Shown here: positions 1 through 9,487 of the stretch, piece by piece | Numbering within the stretch: the stretch's first letter is position 1 | Layout of the letters: each line of letters starts with the position of its first letter | Assembly (NCBI RefSeq): GCF_003674095.1 | Contig: NZ_RDBF01000004.1 | Location: forward strand, 124,001-188,000 | DNA: 64,000 bases | From: Aeromicrobium phragmitis | GTDB lineage: Bacteria > Actinomycetota > Actinomycetes > Propionibacteriales > Nocardioidaceae | Reading direction: 5' to 3' | Notes under the pieces: model-generated | Seen by the model: only the letters and a program-made list of their open reading frames with translations | Databases searched by the model: none | What the model was told of the DNA's origin: nothing | Made by a program: the position numbers and the translations under genes

Positions 1-1085
1 CGCGTCCTCTTTCGCACGAGGAGGACGACGAATACGGGCACTCCGACCAGTGCGGTCCCGACGCCGACCGGCAGGGGGGTCGGCGCGAACGCGACGCGGG
101 ACACAGCGTCTACCCACACCATCAAGATCGCCCCCATCGTCGCCGTCATAGGGATGACTCGCGCGTGCCGTTGTCCGACCAAGAGGCGTGCAGCGTGGGG
201 CAACACGAGGCCGACGAACCCGATCGCGCCGGCGACGCTCACGAGCGTCGCCGTGACCAGTGCGGTCACCACCAGCAGGACGATCCGAGTGCGACTGACG
301 TGAATGCCGAGGGATGCGGCGACGTCATCACCGAAAGCGAAGGCGTCCAAGGAACGCGTCTGAGCCAGCGCGGCAACCGTGCCTGCCAGCGCAATAGTTC
401 CCGTCAGCGCCACGTCATTCCACCGCATTCCTTCCAACGACCCCAGCAACCAGAACATGACCCCTCTCGCCTCGTCCGAATCCACGAAACCGAACGTCAC
501 GAGCGACGTCAGCGCGGTGAACAGCTGGGTACTGGCAACTCCCGCCAGCACGATGCTGCCCGTGCCGGCGTTGGCATAACGAGCAAGCAGCAGCACGAGC
601 ATGAACGAAAGTACGGCTCCGATGAACGCGCCTCCGGACAGTCCGACGACACTGCCGCCGAGCCCGAGCACACCGATCAGCACTGCGCCTGTCGACGCTC
701 CAGAGGAGATGCCGAGGACGAACGGGTCAGCCAGAGGATTGCGCAGCAGTGACTGCAACATGGCACCGCACAAGCCGAGTCCGGCCCCGCACGCAGCCGC
801 GACGAGAGCACGAGGCAGCCGTTCCTGCCACACGATCGCGTCCTCCGAGACCCGCACCGGAATGTCGGTCAAGCCCAAGTGGTTCGACACGATGTCGCGC
901 ACATTGACTAGTGACACGTCTGCTGGCCCGAGCGTCACGGCCACCCCGACAGAGAGGACGAACAACGCAATGCCTGTCGTGACGAGGACTACGATCGGGC
1001 CGACGCGGGGGTGCGCGCCTCGCCTCGATTCGGCAGTGGTCTGCGATGGGATCGCGAGAGGCCGCTCAGTCGTCTCAGCGGGCAC
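1..1085 (-). CDS. FecCD/BtuC-family iron-siderophore ABC permease (3' end cut by window edge)
   Basis: Inner-membrane permease of an iron(III)-siderophore or related ABC importer. The reverse strand reads open from a GTG at 1085 to the window edge. The frame shows a first membrane segment, the hallmark block NPLADPFVLGISSGAS typical of FecCD permeases, and further hydrophobic segments. The last visible residues (VLLVRKRTR) look like a normal C-terminus, so only a few residues are probably missing. The GTG overlaps the upstream binding-protein stop by 11 bases and has a GAGG motif about 10 bases before it, so coupled translation is likely. The ATPase gene should follow outside the window. Substrate is inferred from the DtxR box upstream of the operon; haem or cobalamin cannot be excluded. 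Confidence 0.88.
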   Translation of the reverse strand, partial: MPAETTERPLAIPSQTTAESRRGAHPRVGPIVVLVTTGIALFVLSVGVAVTLGPADVSLVNVRDIVSNHLGLTDIPVRVSEDAIVWQERLPRALVAAACGAGLGLCGAMLQSLLRNPLADPFVLGISSGASTGAVLIGVLGLGGSVVGLSGGAFIGAVLSFMLVLLLARYANAGTGSIVLAGVASTQLFTALTSLVTFGFVDSDEARGVMFWLLGSLEGMRWNDVALTGTIALAGTVAALAQTRSLDAFAFGDDVAASLGIHVSRTRIVLLVVTALVTATLVSVAGAIGFVGLVLPHAARLLVGQRHARVIPMTATMGAILMVWVDAVSRVAFAPTPLPVGVGTALVGVPVFVVLLVRKRT

Positions 1086-2139
1086 CGGCGCCGCACCTCT
1101 TCGAGTCGGGACTGGACGCCCACGCTCGGATCTTCTCGAGCCCGTCGACGTACCGGATGGACGGGTTCATCTCCGCGCCATGGAGCGAGATGAAGCACTC
1201 GTTCCGGACCGCACGCAGCGTGCTGGTGAGAGGGTCGGTCTGCAGGAAGCGGATCTTGTCGTCGAGTCGGTCGCCGGGGAAGCGGTCGCGATGCAGGTCC
1301 CCGAGCACGATGATCTGCGGCTCCTTCCCCACGAACGCCTCCCACCCCGACGCCTGCCAGTCGTCGGGCACGTCGCTGTAGACGTTGTCCATCTCGGTCA
1401 ATGCAGCCAGCAGCGAGGCCGACCCGAGCGCACCGGCGACGTAGGGGGTTCGGGTGTCGGCGAACCAGAACGCGACAGACGCACCCCTCAGGTCGACGTC
1501 CTGGAGAGCCGCCTCGGTGCGTTTCTCCAGCGCGGCGATGAGCTGCTCGCCACGCGCTGGTACGTCGAAAATTGTCGCCAGCTCGCGAATCTCCTGGTAC
1601 AGCACATCGAGCGTCAACGGCTGCGTGCGTGTTACGCCGCCGTTCACGCTTTTCCCGTCCTCGCAGTCCGTGGGTGACAGATAAGACCCGATGCCGCTCT
1701 CCGCAAGCCTGTCCCGTGAAACGACGCCACCCTGTTCGTTGAAGTGACGCCCGAACGACGCCGTGACGAAGTCGGGCTCGCTGTCCAGCAGGACCTCGTA
1801 GGTCGGTGCGTCGTTCGCGAGCCGGGGGACCTCTTTGTTGGCCGCAGCAAGCGAATCGAGCACAGGATCGGTCCACGAAGCGGTGCCCACCATGCGGTCC
1901 TCGAGTCCGAGTGAGAGCAGGATCTCCGTCGAATTCTGGTCAAGCGAGACCACACGCTGGGGTGGCGCCTCGATCATGATCTCGCGCCCGCAGTTCTCCA
2001 ACGTCAACGGATATTCAGTTTTGCCCTCGCCCTGTTCGACAGCATGCGTAGCGGCGACGGGTTCGGAAGCCCCGCACCCTGCCACGGCCAGCGACAGGAC
2101 CAGGGCAGCCAGGGGGCCAATCCGGCGCTTGATGGACAT
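1075..2139 (-). CDS. Iron-siderophore ABC transporter substrate-binding lipoprotein
   Basis: Periplasmic-binding-protein-like lipoprotein that would capture a ferric siderophore outside the membrane and pass it to the permease encoded just downstream. From the ATG at 2139 the protein has 354 residues, a basic-hydrophobic signal peptide and a lipobox LAVAGC with Cys22. The body has the family pattern of class III binding proteins: PPQRVVSLDQNSTEILLSLGL near the start, a long helix and a second lobe. A GTG at 2154 would add five residues, but the purine-rich stretch before 2139 makes the ATG the better start. A DtxR-like box lies about 30 bases upstream, so iron repression is likely. The exact siderophore is unknown. 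Confidence 0.88.
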   Translation of the reverse strand: MSIKRRIGPLAALVLSLAVAGCGASEPVAATHAVEQGEGKTEYPLTLENCGREIMIEAPPQRVVSLDQNSTEILLSLGLEDRMVGTASWTDPVLDSLAAANKEVPRLANDAPTYEVLLDSEPDFVTASFGRHFNEQGGVVSRDRLAESGIGSYLSPTDCEDGKSVNGGVTRTQPLTLDVLYQEIRELATIFDVPARGEQLIAALEKRTEAALQDVDLRGASVAFWFADTRTPYVAGALGSASLLAALTEMDNVYSDVPDDWQASGWEAFVGKEPQIIVLGDLHRDRFPGDRLDDKIRFLQTDPLTSTLRAVRNECFISLHGAEMNPSIRYVDGLEKIRAWASSPDSKRCGAGAR

Positions 2140-2169
2140 CTCGCCTCGTTTCACCTTCCAGCGTCGTTA

Positions 2170-2187
2170 TTAGGTGAGGCTAAGCTA
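2170..2187 (-). promoter_or_regulatory. DtxR/IdeR-type iron box
   Basis: TTAGGTGAGGCTAAGCTA matches the actinobacterial DtxR/IdeR consensus TTAGGTTAGCCTAACCTAA at 15 of 18 positions. It lies 30 bases upstream of the siderophore-binding-protein gene, where an iron-loaded repressor would block transcription. It is visible by eye only; no score was computed. Confidence 0.8.
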
Positions 2188-2240
2188 CTCCCCCGGGAAA
2201 GCGGCGAGCACCCGCCCCTCACGAGACCAGTCGACGGGTC

Positions 2241-2376
2241 GTGGTCTCGATGCGTCGGTCGCTGAGCGACCTCCTACTCGATACCTACGCAGGCTGTACG
2301 TGGTCGCGTATCGACACCAGCCGGTGCGACGCGATCTCGATGCGACCTCCGCAGAGCTCCGCCCTACTCGACCACC
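2241..2376. repeat. GGTGGTCGAGTAG-family intergenic repeat, copy 1
   Basis: Degenerate copy of the commonest repeat family of the window. It begins with GTGGTCTCGAT, contains GGTCGCTGAGCGACC (a small palindrome) and ends with CTACTCGACCACC, the reverse complement of the family signature. It lies between the iron-uptake operon and the asparaginase gene. Together with the DtxR box it accounts for most of the 323-base gap; nothing else is seen there. Confidence 0.8.
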
Positions 2377-2462
2377 TATGCCTGGGGGATCGGCGACCTG
2401 AGCTGGGAGGGCTCGCGCGCGGCTGTGCTGCGTGGGGGTGGATCGCTCGTAGGCTGTCGGGC

Positions 2463-3392
2463 GTGGATGTCATCGCCGAAGTGGAACGTTCCGGTCTCGT
2501 CGAAAGCCGCCACCGCGGAGTTGCGGTGCGGGTCGACGCCGAGGGCGCGGTGATCTGGGCGATCGGTGAACCCGACACGGTGATCTACCCGCGCTCCACC
2601 AACAAGCCGTTCCAGGCGCTCGCGATGCTGCGCGCCGGCCTGCCGCTGACCGACGAGCACCTCGCGCTCGCCGCGGCGAGCCACTCCGCCGAGCCCTTTC
2701 ATCTCGCAGCGGTGCGCGAGGTGCTGGGGCGAGCGGGCCTGACGGAGGAAGCGCTGCAGACTCCGCCCTCGTATCCGGCCGATCCGCACGAGCACGCCAA
2801 CGTGCTGCGGGCCGGTGGTGGCCGTCTGCGGATTCGGCACGACTGCTCGGGCAAGCACGCCGCGATGCTGCTCACGTGCGTCGAGAACGGGTGGTCGACG
2901 CACGACTACCTCGACTCCGAGCATCCGCTGCAGCAGGCGATCACCGAGGTGTTCTCGGAGTTGACCGAGGGTCGTCCGCCGGTGATCGGGATCGACGGGT
3001 GCGGCGCGCCGCAGCACGCGACGAGCGTCCGGCATCTCGCTACCGGCATCGCCCGCATCGCTCAGGCTCCGGACGGCACCCACGAGGCCCGCTTGCGCGA
3101 CGCCATGATGACGCACCCCACGTACGTCAGCGGGACGCGGCGCGGGGAGGCACGGTTCATGACCGAAATGCCCGGGGTGCTCGCCAAATCCGGTGCTGAG
3201 GCCGTCTTCGTCGTGGGACTTCCCGACGGCACCGCGATCGTCGTGAAGGTCGAGGACGGTGGCGAACGAGCCCTGCTCGCCGTCGCCGGCCGTGCGGTCG
3301 AGCTCGCCGGGTGGTCCGCCCCGGTCCTCACCGAGCGGCCTGCGGTCCTCGGGGGCGGCGAGCCGGTCGGCGAGATCCGCGTCGCGTTCTAG
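2463..3392 (+). CDS. Type II-like (Rhizobium etli class) L-asparaginase
   Basis: Cytoplasmic asparaginase of the PF06089 family (class 3, as in Rhizobium etli), which hydrolyses L-asparagine to aspartate and ammonia. The family's key groups are all present: the Ser-x-x-Lys pair in RSTNKPF (Ser45, Lys48), ASHSAEP, DCSGKHAAML with a zinc-ligand Cys and Lys, and the second zinc Cys in IDGCGAP. The GTG at 2463 gives 309 residues. The open frame continues upstream to 2241, but that stretch is repeat DNA with no family similarity, so it was left out. The gene stands alone between a repeat and the XRE-hbhA operon. Start is moderately certain, family certain. Confidence 0.88.
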   Translation: MDVIAEVERSGLVESRHRGVAVRVDAEGAVIWAIGEPDTVIYPRSTNKPFQALAMLRAGLPLTDEHLALAAASHSAEPFHLAAVREVLGRAGLTEEALQTPPSYPADPHEHANVLRAGGGRLRIRHDCSGKHAAMLLTCVENGWSTHDYLDSEHPLQQAITEVFSELTEGRPPVIGIDGCGAPQHATSVRHLATGIARIAQAPDGTHEARLRDAMMTHPTYVSGTRRGEARFMTEMPGVLAKSGAEAVFVVGLPDGTAIVVKVEDGGERALLAVAGRAVELAGWSAPVLTERPAVLGGGEPVGEIRVAF

Positions 3393-3426
3393 TGTGAGCC
3401 AGCGCACTTAGCTGGGAGCTTGCAAC

Positions 3427-3444
3427 TGCTAACTTTTGTTAGCA
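3427..3444. promoter_or_regulatory. Perfect 18-bp palindrome, probable operator of the XRE-hbhA operon
   Basis: TGCTAACTTTTGTTAGCA is a perfect dyad with seven-base arms and a TTTT centre, ten bases before the ATG of the XRE regulator. Its size and position suit an autoregulatory operator for that HTH protein. Inferred; no binding data. Confidence 0.6.
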
Positions 3445-3454
3445 CCATGGAGAC

Positions 3455-3858
3455 ATGGCCAAGTTGAGCATGCACGGCGCCGTGGGCAACCTCGGCGAGT
3501 ACGTGCGGACGCAGCGCCAGCAGGCGCAGCTCTCCTTGCGTCAGCTCGCCGAACTCGCTGACGTCTCCAATCCGTACCTGAGCCAGATCGAGCGCGGGTT
3601 GCGGCGCCCCTCCGCCGAGGTGCTGCAGCAGATCGCCAAGGCGTTGCGGATCTCGGCGGAGTCGCTCTACGTCCGGGCCGGGATCCTCGACAGCGAGGAC
3701 ATCGGCCCCCGCATGGTCGAGGATGCCATCGCCCTCGATCCCCGTCTCACCGCGCGCCAGAAGTCCGCGCTCGTGGACATCTACCGATCGTTCGTCGGCA
3801 TGAACGACGCCTCGAGCGACGAATTGACCGAGAAGCTCACCCATGCCAAGGAGGACTC

Positions 3859-3862
<4 letters not shown>
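3455..3862 (+). CDS. XRE-family HTH transcriptional regulator (Rv0474-like)
   Basis: Small DNA-binding regulator of 135 residues. A Cro/CI-type helix-turn-helix spans roughly residues 10-65, with LSLRQLAELADVSNPYLSQI as the recognition region and IERGLRRPSAEVLQQIAKAL following. The rest is a short helical tail. The start is an ATG at 3455 with GGAG very close upstream, which suggests a short or leaderless message; a second ATG five codons later is possible. Its stop overlaps the next start as ATGA. The order XRE - HbhA-like - DUF2516 is the one known around Rv0474-Rv0476 of M. tuberculosis. It probably controls its own operon through the palindrome just upstream. Confidence 0.85.
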
Positions 3863-4758
<896 letters not shown>

Positions 4759-4777
4759 CTCCTCGGGTCCGCCGAGC

Positions 4778-4825
4778 GGTGCCGATGCGTTGCCCGACCC
4801 CTGCGTTCGGTGACGGATCGGCACC
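4778..4825 (+). terminator. Possible hairpin after hbhA
   Basis: GGTGCCGAT at 4778-4786 pairs with ATCGGCACC at 4817-4825 across a 30-base loop. It lies 20 bases after the hbhA stop and may reduce read-through into the DUF2516 gene. There is no T-run and the loop is long, so this is weak. Confidence 0.3.
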
Positions 4826-4876
4826 ACTCGCGGCATGCGGAAGCGGCCGGCTTCGTCGTGTCGTTAGGGTGTTGCC

Positions 4877-5146
4877 ATGTTCACCGCGTACGGCTACCTG
4901 GCACTGGCGCTGTCGGTCATCTTGCTGTGCGTCAAGGCCTTCGCCCTCATCGACTGCATCCGCCGCCGGCCGTACGACTTCGAGCTCGCGGGCACGCTGC
5001 AGAAGAAGGCGTGGCTCGTGATCCTCGGGCTGTCCGTCGCGGTCCACCTGGTCTTCGTCGGCAGCGGCCCGCTCGGATTGCTCAACCTCGCCGGCACGGT
5101 CGCGGCCTTGGTCTACCTCGCGCAGCTGCGGTCGGTCACGAGCTGA
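4877..5146 (+). CDS. DUF2516 family membrane protein (Rv0476-like)
   Basis: Small integral membrane protein of 89 residues. Two or three hydrophobic segments are visible (about residues 3-25, 45-65 and 68-83) separated by the polar loop CIRRRPYDFELAGTLQKK. DUF2516 proteins have no established function. The position after an XRE regulator and an HbhA-like gene matches the mycobacterial Rv0474-Rv0476 order, which supports the call. The 118-base gap after hbhA suggests its own start or weak read-through. It meets the next gene tail to tail with an 11-base overlap. Confidence 0.82.
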   Translation: MFTAYGYLALALSVILLCVKAFALIDCIRRRPYDFELAGTLQKKAWLVILGLSVAVHLVFVGSGPLGLLNLAGTVAALVYLAQLRSVTS

Positions 5147-6095
5147 CCGCCCGGCCGCGGCGTCCTGCCTTGAGCAGCGCGTCGATGCTCTCCCAGGCGA
5201 CGATGGCGACGGTGGCGACCACGACGAACGGCGTCGCGGAGTCGACCCAAGACTGGTCCCAGCCGACGTGCTCGATGAAGGCGGGATTGAGCAGTCGGTC
5301 GGTGAGGAAGAGCCAGACCAGGAGGCCGCCGAAGGCGAGGGAGATCGCGATGTTCGCGATCGCGCCCGGCCACGTCCAACCGCGTCGGTAGAGCCACAAC
5401 GCCTGGCCTGCTTCGAGGGCGAGGAGAGCGAGCAGGGCGCCGCCCCGCCATGGCCACAGGTCCGGCGCGAGGATCGGGAGCCGTGTCTCCCCATCGAAGA
5501 ACGGCGAGCCGACGTACTGCCACACCAGCAGCGCCGCCATCGTGGTGATGAAGACGAGGCTCGCGACCAGATCGTTGCGGCGGTGCCGCTCAGAGGCATC
5601 GGGCAACTCGGGCAGTTTCTCCGGACTCCACGCTGTCTCCTCCGTGCCGTCCGGTGCCGCGCGTTCGATGAACGCGAAGACGGCCGTCGTCCAGAAGGCG
5701 ACTTGCAGCGCGACGCTGAGCGCCGCACTGATGCCGGTGCCGATGATGTCTCCGGCGGGCTCTCGCGCGCCGGCGGCGGCGAGCGCGGCGATGACGCCGA
5801 TGGCGGCCGGCACGATCGCCAGTAGTGTCACGAGGAGCCGCAACCAGATGAAGTAGTAGCGCGGCCCGATGAGCTGCATCGGCCGGCCGCGGTACTCGGC
5901 GGCGAGTCGCAGCGGGTCGCCGAGGTCGCTTAGCGCTTGCCACTCGGCTTGCTCCTCCGCGAGGCCGCGGGCGCGGAGGTCGTCGATCGTATCGGCGATC
6001 CGCTCGCGCAGCTCGAGCGCGAGTTCGGTGCGCTCGTCCTCGGCGCTGACGAAGCGGGTGGCCGCGTGGACGTAACGGTCGGTCAGGGTACTCAT
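5136..6095 (-). CDS. Permease-prefix-domain (HAAS-like) multipass membrane protein
   Basis: Membrane protein of 319 residues. The N-terminal 65 residues form a soluble helical module (DRYVHAATRFVSAEDERTEL, then ALSDLGDPLRLAAEYRGRP) of the kind that often accompanies PadR regulators. About seven hydrophobic segments follow. No transport or catalytic motif is visible, so the function is unknown. The start overlaps the upstream PadR stop as ATGA, so the two are co-translated. In such pairs the membrane protein is thought to be the PadR target or partner. It would be repressed with PadR from the palindromic promoter upstream. Confidence 0.75.
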   Translation of the reverse strand: MSTLTDRYVHAATRFVSAEDERTELALELRERIADTIDDLRARGLAEEQAEWQALSDLGDPLRLAAEYRGRPMQLIGPRYYFIWLRLLVTLLAIVPAAIGVIAALAAAGAREPAGDIIGTGISAALSVALQVAFWTTAVFAFIERAAPDGTEETAWSPEKLPELPDASERHRRNDLVASLVFITTMAALLVWQYVGSPFFDGETRLPILAPDLWPWRGGALLALLALEAGQALWLYRRGWTWPGAIANIAISLAFGGLLVWLFLTDRLLNPAFIEHVGWDQSWVDSATPFVVVATVAIVAWESIDALLKAGRRGRAVSS

Positions 6096-6442
6096 GGGGT
6101 CTCCTCGGTGAGGTGCCGCAGGCTCGCGTCGAGCCGGTGCCAGTCGGCGATGAGAGTGGCGGCGAGGTCGTCACCCTCGTCGCTCGTTCGGTAGAACTTG
6201 CGGGGCCGAGACTCGTCGGTGTTCCACTCGCTGGTCAGCAGGCCTTGCTTCTCCAGGCGTCGCAGCAGGGGGTACAGCGTGTTCGCGTCGACCCCGATCC
6301 CGTGCTCATTGAGGCTCTCGAGCAACGCGTAGCCGTAGCCCGGGGTGCGCAGGGCCACGAGCGCGGCGAGCACGACGGTGCCGCGGCGCAGCTCCTGCAG
6401 ATGGCCGGCGACGACGGGGTCCGGCGACGGATCAACATCCAT
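6092..6442 (-). CDS. PadR-family transcriptional repressor
   Basis: Winged-helix regulator of 116 residues. The PadR signature is clear: LRRGTVVLAALVALRTPGYG, then LLESLNEHGIGVDANTLYPL and LRRLEKQGLLTSEWNTDESR with RKFYRTSDEG after it. This is the short, one-helix-tail class. It shares a message with the membrane protein behind it (ATGA overlap). No ribosome site precedes the ATG; instead a -10-like TATGGT ends seven bases before it, so translation is probably leaderless. The promoter is embedded in a perfect palindrome, which points to autorepression. The inducer is unknown. Confidence 0.88.
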   Translation of the reverse strand: MDVDPSPDPVVAGHLQELRRGTVVLAALVALRTPGYGYALLESLNEHGIGVDANTLYPLLRRLEKQGLLTSEWNTDESRPRKFYRTSDEGDDLAATLIADWHRLDASLRHLTEETP

Positions 6443-6449
6443 GGGTCAC

Positions 6450-6478
6450 ACCATAGTGTGTGAGACACACTATGGCAA
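6450..6478 (-). promoter_or_regulatory. PadR promoter-operator with perfect 11-bp arms
   Basis: CCATAGTGTGT (6451-6461) and ACACACTATGG (6465-6475) form a perfect palindrome around GAG. Read on the reverse strand the same DNA holds TTGCCA (-35), a 17-base spacer and TATGGT (-10), and the ATG of padR follows seven bases later. A repressor on the dyad would cover both promoter elements. Confidence 0.75.
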
Positions 6479-6559
6479 GCGAGACAGTATCGTCGGAGAG
6501 ATAGGTGGCGTGCCGGTCGCGTGCCTCGCGGACGGATGCATGGCGCTGAAAGGCGTCAG

Positions 6560-6853
6560 TCAGAGGGTGGCGATACCGCGCGGGCGAGCCGGGTGAAGCC
6601 ACCTGGTGAGGATCCGCAGCAGCTCGGCGATCGCCGCGTCATCGCCGCGGTCGGAGACGTCCTGGATCTCGCGATAACCCGCGACGAGGCCCGGCAGCCA
6701 GCGCGCAACGGAATCGGCGTCGAGCTCTGGATCGACCGAGCGTTCGTCGATGGCGCGCTGCACGAGGTGGATCAGGTCGGCGGCCGGCGCGCCCAGGGTT
6801 CCACCACGAGCGCCGGCTTCGACCAGCGTCACCAGCTCATCCCACGCGCTCAC
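6560..6853 (-). CDS. Hypothetical small helical protein
   Basis: Reading frame of 97 residues from a GTG at 6853 (start VSAWDELVTLVEAGARGG). It is rich in Glu, Asp, Leu and Arg, with amphipathic helices and no cysteines, membrane segment or signal peptide. I do not recognise a family. It lies alone between the padR promoter and the helicase gene, which runs the other way. Codon use looks like that of real genes here, and no better frame covers the stretch. The frame stays open further upstream to 7006, but that part overlaps the helicase start and looks non-coding. Confidence 0.5.
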   Translation of the reverse strand: MSAWDELVTLVEAGARGGTLGAPAADLIHLVQRAIDERSVDPELDADSVARWLPGLVAGYREIQDVSDRGDDAAIAELLRILTRWLHPARPRGIATL

Positions 6854-6986
6854 CCCACGAGTGTAGGAAAGGCCAGGTCGGGACGGCGGAGAAGCTTGCC
6901 CCTCGGATTCCGGTTCGGCCGGCTCCGCCCTGCTCGAGCGGCGGAGGTATCGACGCCGGGGCCACCGATTCGCCCCCTCGGGGACA

Positions 6987-9482
6987 ATGGTGAGCATGCG
7001 CCTCACCGACGTCCTGCCCGAGCGCGGCGACGAAGACGCCGTCTACGAGGCGATCGGGACGTGGGTCGAAAGCCGCGGCCTGACGCTCTACCCCGCCCAG
7101 GACGAGGCGATCCTCGAACTCGTCTCGGGCTCCAACGTCGTGCTGGCAACGCCGACGGGGTCGGGCAAGAGTCTCGTCGCCACGGCCGCGATGGCGGCGG
7201 CCCTGGCGCGCGGCGAGTGCGCGGTCTACACCGCGCCCATCAAGGCCCTCGTGAGCGAGAAGTTCTTCGACCTGTGCGAGATCTTCGGAGCCGACGATGT
7301 CGGCATGGTGACCGGCGACGCTGCCGTCAACGCCGACGCTCCGATCATCTGCGCCACCGCGGAGGTGCTCGCCAACATGGCGCTGCGCGAGGGTGCGGAG
7401 GCCGACATCGGGCTCGTCGTCATGGACGAGTTCCACTACTACGCGGACCCGGACCGCGGGTGGGCGTGGCAGGTCCCGTTGATCGAACTGCCGCGCGCGC
7501 AGTTCCTGCTGATGTCGGCCACGCTGGGCGACACCACGCGGCTGCAGGCCGACCTCACGCGGCGGACCGGCCGCGCCACCCAGGTCGTGTCTTCAGCCGA
7601 ACGGCCGGTCCCGTTGGTCAGCGAGTACGTCACCACCCCGATCCAGGAGACGATCGAGCAGCTCGTGACCACCGGACAGGCGCCGGTGTACGTCGTGCAC
7701 TTCACGCAAGCGTCCGCACTGGAGCGAGCGCAAGCCCTGACGAGCGTCAAAGTGGCCTCGCGCGAGGAGCGCGACGCGATCGCCGAGGCGCTCGGCGCCT
7801 TCCGCTTCCGCTCGGGCTTTGGCAAGACGCTGTCCCGGCTCGTCCGCATGGGCATCGGTGTGCACCACGCGGGCATGCTTCCGCGATACCGCCGTCTCGT
7901 GGAGCGGCTGGCGCAACAGGGGCTGCTCAAGGTCGTGTGCGGCACCGACACCCTCGGCGTGGGCATCAACGTGCCGATCCGCACAGTCCTGTTCAGCGGT
8001 CTCGGCAAGTTCGACGGGACGCGTCAACGCACGCTGCAGGTGCGCGAGTTCCAGCAGATCGCCGGACGCGCCGGTCGGGCCGGTTTCGACACCGTCGGTC
8101 ACGTCGCGGTCGAAGCGCCCGAGCACGAGATCGAGAACCTCAAGGCACTCGCCAAGGCGGGCGACGACCCGAAGAAGCGTCGCAAGGTCGTGCGCAAGAA
8201 GCCGCCCGAGGGCTTCGTCTCCTGGAACGAGCAGGCCTTCGAGCGGCTCGTCCACGGGACGCCGGAACCGCTCGTGTCGCGCATGCGCATGAGCCACTCG
8301 ATGGTCCTCGACCTGCTCGCCCGACCCGGCGACACGGAAGCCGCGATCGAGCGCCTGATCGCCGAGTGCGACGAGTCCGAGGACGGCAAGGAGCGGCTTC
8401 GCCGTGAGGCAGCGGCGATCATCGAGGCGTTGCTCGCCGGGGGCGTCGTCGAGCGCGCGGATGAGGGGCTCGCGCTGACCGTCGAGTTGCCGGAGAACTT
8501 CGCACTCAATCAGCCGCTCTCACCGTTCGCGGTGGCGTGTCTCGAACTGCTCGATCGCGAAAGCCCCACCTACGCCCTGGACGTGGTCTCAGTCATCGAG
8601 GCGACGCTTGAGGACCCGCGCCCGGTCATCTCGGCACAACGGTTTCGGGCCCGGGGCGAGGTCGTGGCCGAGCTCAAGGCCGACGGGGTCGAGTACGAGG
8701 AGCGGATGGAGCTGCTCGAGGACGTCGAGCACCCGCAGCCGCTGCGCGACCTGCTGGAATCGGCCTACGAGACCTACCGCGCCGGGCATCCGTGGGTGGG
8801 CGAACACGAGCTGCGGCCCAAGTCCGTGGTGCGCGACATGGCTGAGCGGGCCATGACCTTCGCCGAGCTGATCGCGGACTACGGGCTGGCCCGGTCTGAG
8901 GGGGTCGTGCTCCGCTACCTGTCCGACGCCTATCGGGCACTGGTGCGGACGGTGCCACCGTCGTACGTGGACGAGGAGCTGTCCGATCTCGTCGCCTGGC
9001 TCGGCGAGCTGGTGCGGCAGACCGACTCGAGCCTGCTCGACGAGTGGGAGCAGCTCATCGCCGGCGGTGACGATCCCGAGGCCGTGCGACCCCTCGCCGA
9101 GGGCGCCGACACGCCGCGTCCGGTCACCCGGAACGAGCGGGCGTTCCGGGTGCTGGTTCGCAACGCGGCATTCCGCCGGGTCGAACTCGCGGCGTTGAAG
9201 CGTTGGGAGGCACTCGCCGACCTCGACCCCGACATCGACTGGGCGGAAGCGATGGGGGAGTACTTCGAGGAGTACGCCGACCTCGGCACCGGCCCCGAGG
9301 CCCGCGGTCCCGCGTTCTTCACTGTCGAGATCGGGCAGGAGTCGTGGCGAGTGCGGCAGACCTTCGACGATCCCGAGGGTGACCACGACTGGGGTTTCTC
9401 CGCGGAGGTCGACCTCGCCGCGAGCGACGAGGCCGGCGAAGCCGTCCTCCGGGTGACCAGCGTCGGCCCCTACGGCAGCTGA
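6987..9482 (+). CDS. Ski2-like DEAD/DEAH-box helicase with C-terminal DUF3516
   Basis: ATP-dependent RNA or DNA helicase of 831 residues. Motif I is ATPTGSGKS (about residues 53-61), motif II is MDEFHYY (near 148-154), motif III is MSATLGD and motif VI is QIAGRAGRAGFD. LVRMGIGVHHAGMLPRYRRL is typical of the Ski2/Mtr4 type. The C-terminal 400 residues match the layout of DUF3516 helicases of actinobacteria, whose role (RNA processing or repair) is not settled. The ATG at 6987 is followed by an in-frame ATG at 6996 with a GGTGAG close before it, which may be the true start. It is monocistronic and followed by palindromic repeats. Confidence 0.9.
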   Translation: MVSMRLTDVLPERGDEDAVYEAIGTWVESRGLTLYPAQDEAILELVSGSNVVLATPTGSGKSLVATAAMAAALARGECAVYTAPIKALVSEKFFDLCEIFGADDVGMVTGDAAVNADAPIICATAEVLANMALREGAEADIGLVVMDEFHYYADPDRGWAWQVPLIELPRAQFLLMSATLGDTTRLQADLTRRTGRATQVVSSAERPVPLVSEYVTTPIQETIEQLVTTGQAPVYVVHFTQASALERAQALTSVKVASREERDAIAEALGAFRFRSGFGKTLSRLVRMGIGVHHAGMLPRYRRLVERLAQQGLLKVVCGTDTLGVGINVPIRTVLFSGLGKFDGTRQRTLQVREFQQIAGRAGRAGFDTVGHVAVEAPEHEIENLKALAKAGDDPKKRRKVVRKKPPEGFVSWNEQAFERLVHGTPEPLVSRMRMSHSMVLDLLARPGDTEAAIERLIAECDESEDGKERLRREAAAIIEALLAGGVVERADEGLALTVELPENFALNQPLSPFAVACLELLDRESPTYALDVVSVIEATLEDPRPVISAQRFRARGEVVAELKADGVEYEERMELLEDVEHPQPLRDLLESAYETYRAGHPWVGEHELRPKSVVRDMAERAMTFAELIADYGLARSEGVVLRYLSDAYRALVRTVPPSYVDEELSDLVAWLGELVRQTDSSLLDEWEQLIAGGDDPEAVRPLAEGADTPRPVTRNERAFRVLVRNAAFRRVELAALKRWEALADLDPDIDWAEAMGEYFEEYADLGTGPEARGPAFFTVEIGQESWRVRQTFDDPEGDHDWGFSAEVDLAASDEAGEAVLRVTSVGPYGS

Positions 9483-9487
9483 CCTCT

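Noticed and set aside
165-1677. Forward-strand open frames over the iron-uptake genes
   Set aside because: Low-complexity Arg/Pro/Ser-rich products; they are antisense to clear permease and binding-protein genes.
2241-2462. Longer N-terminus for the asparaginase
   Set aside because: The extra stretch is repeat DNA with no family similarity; the family begins at the GTG at 2463.
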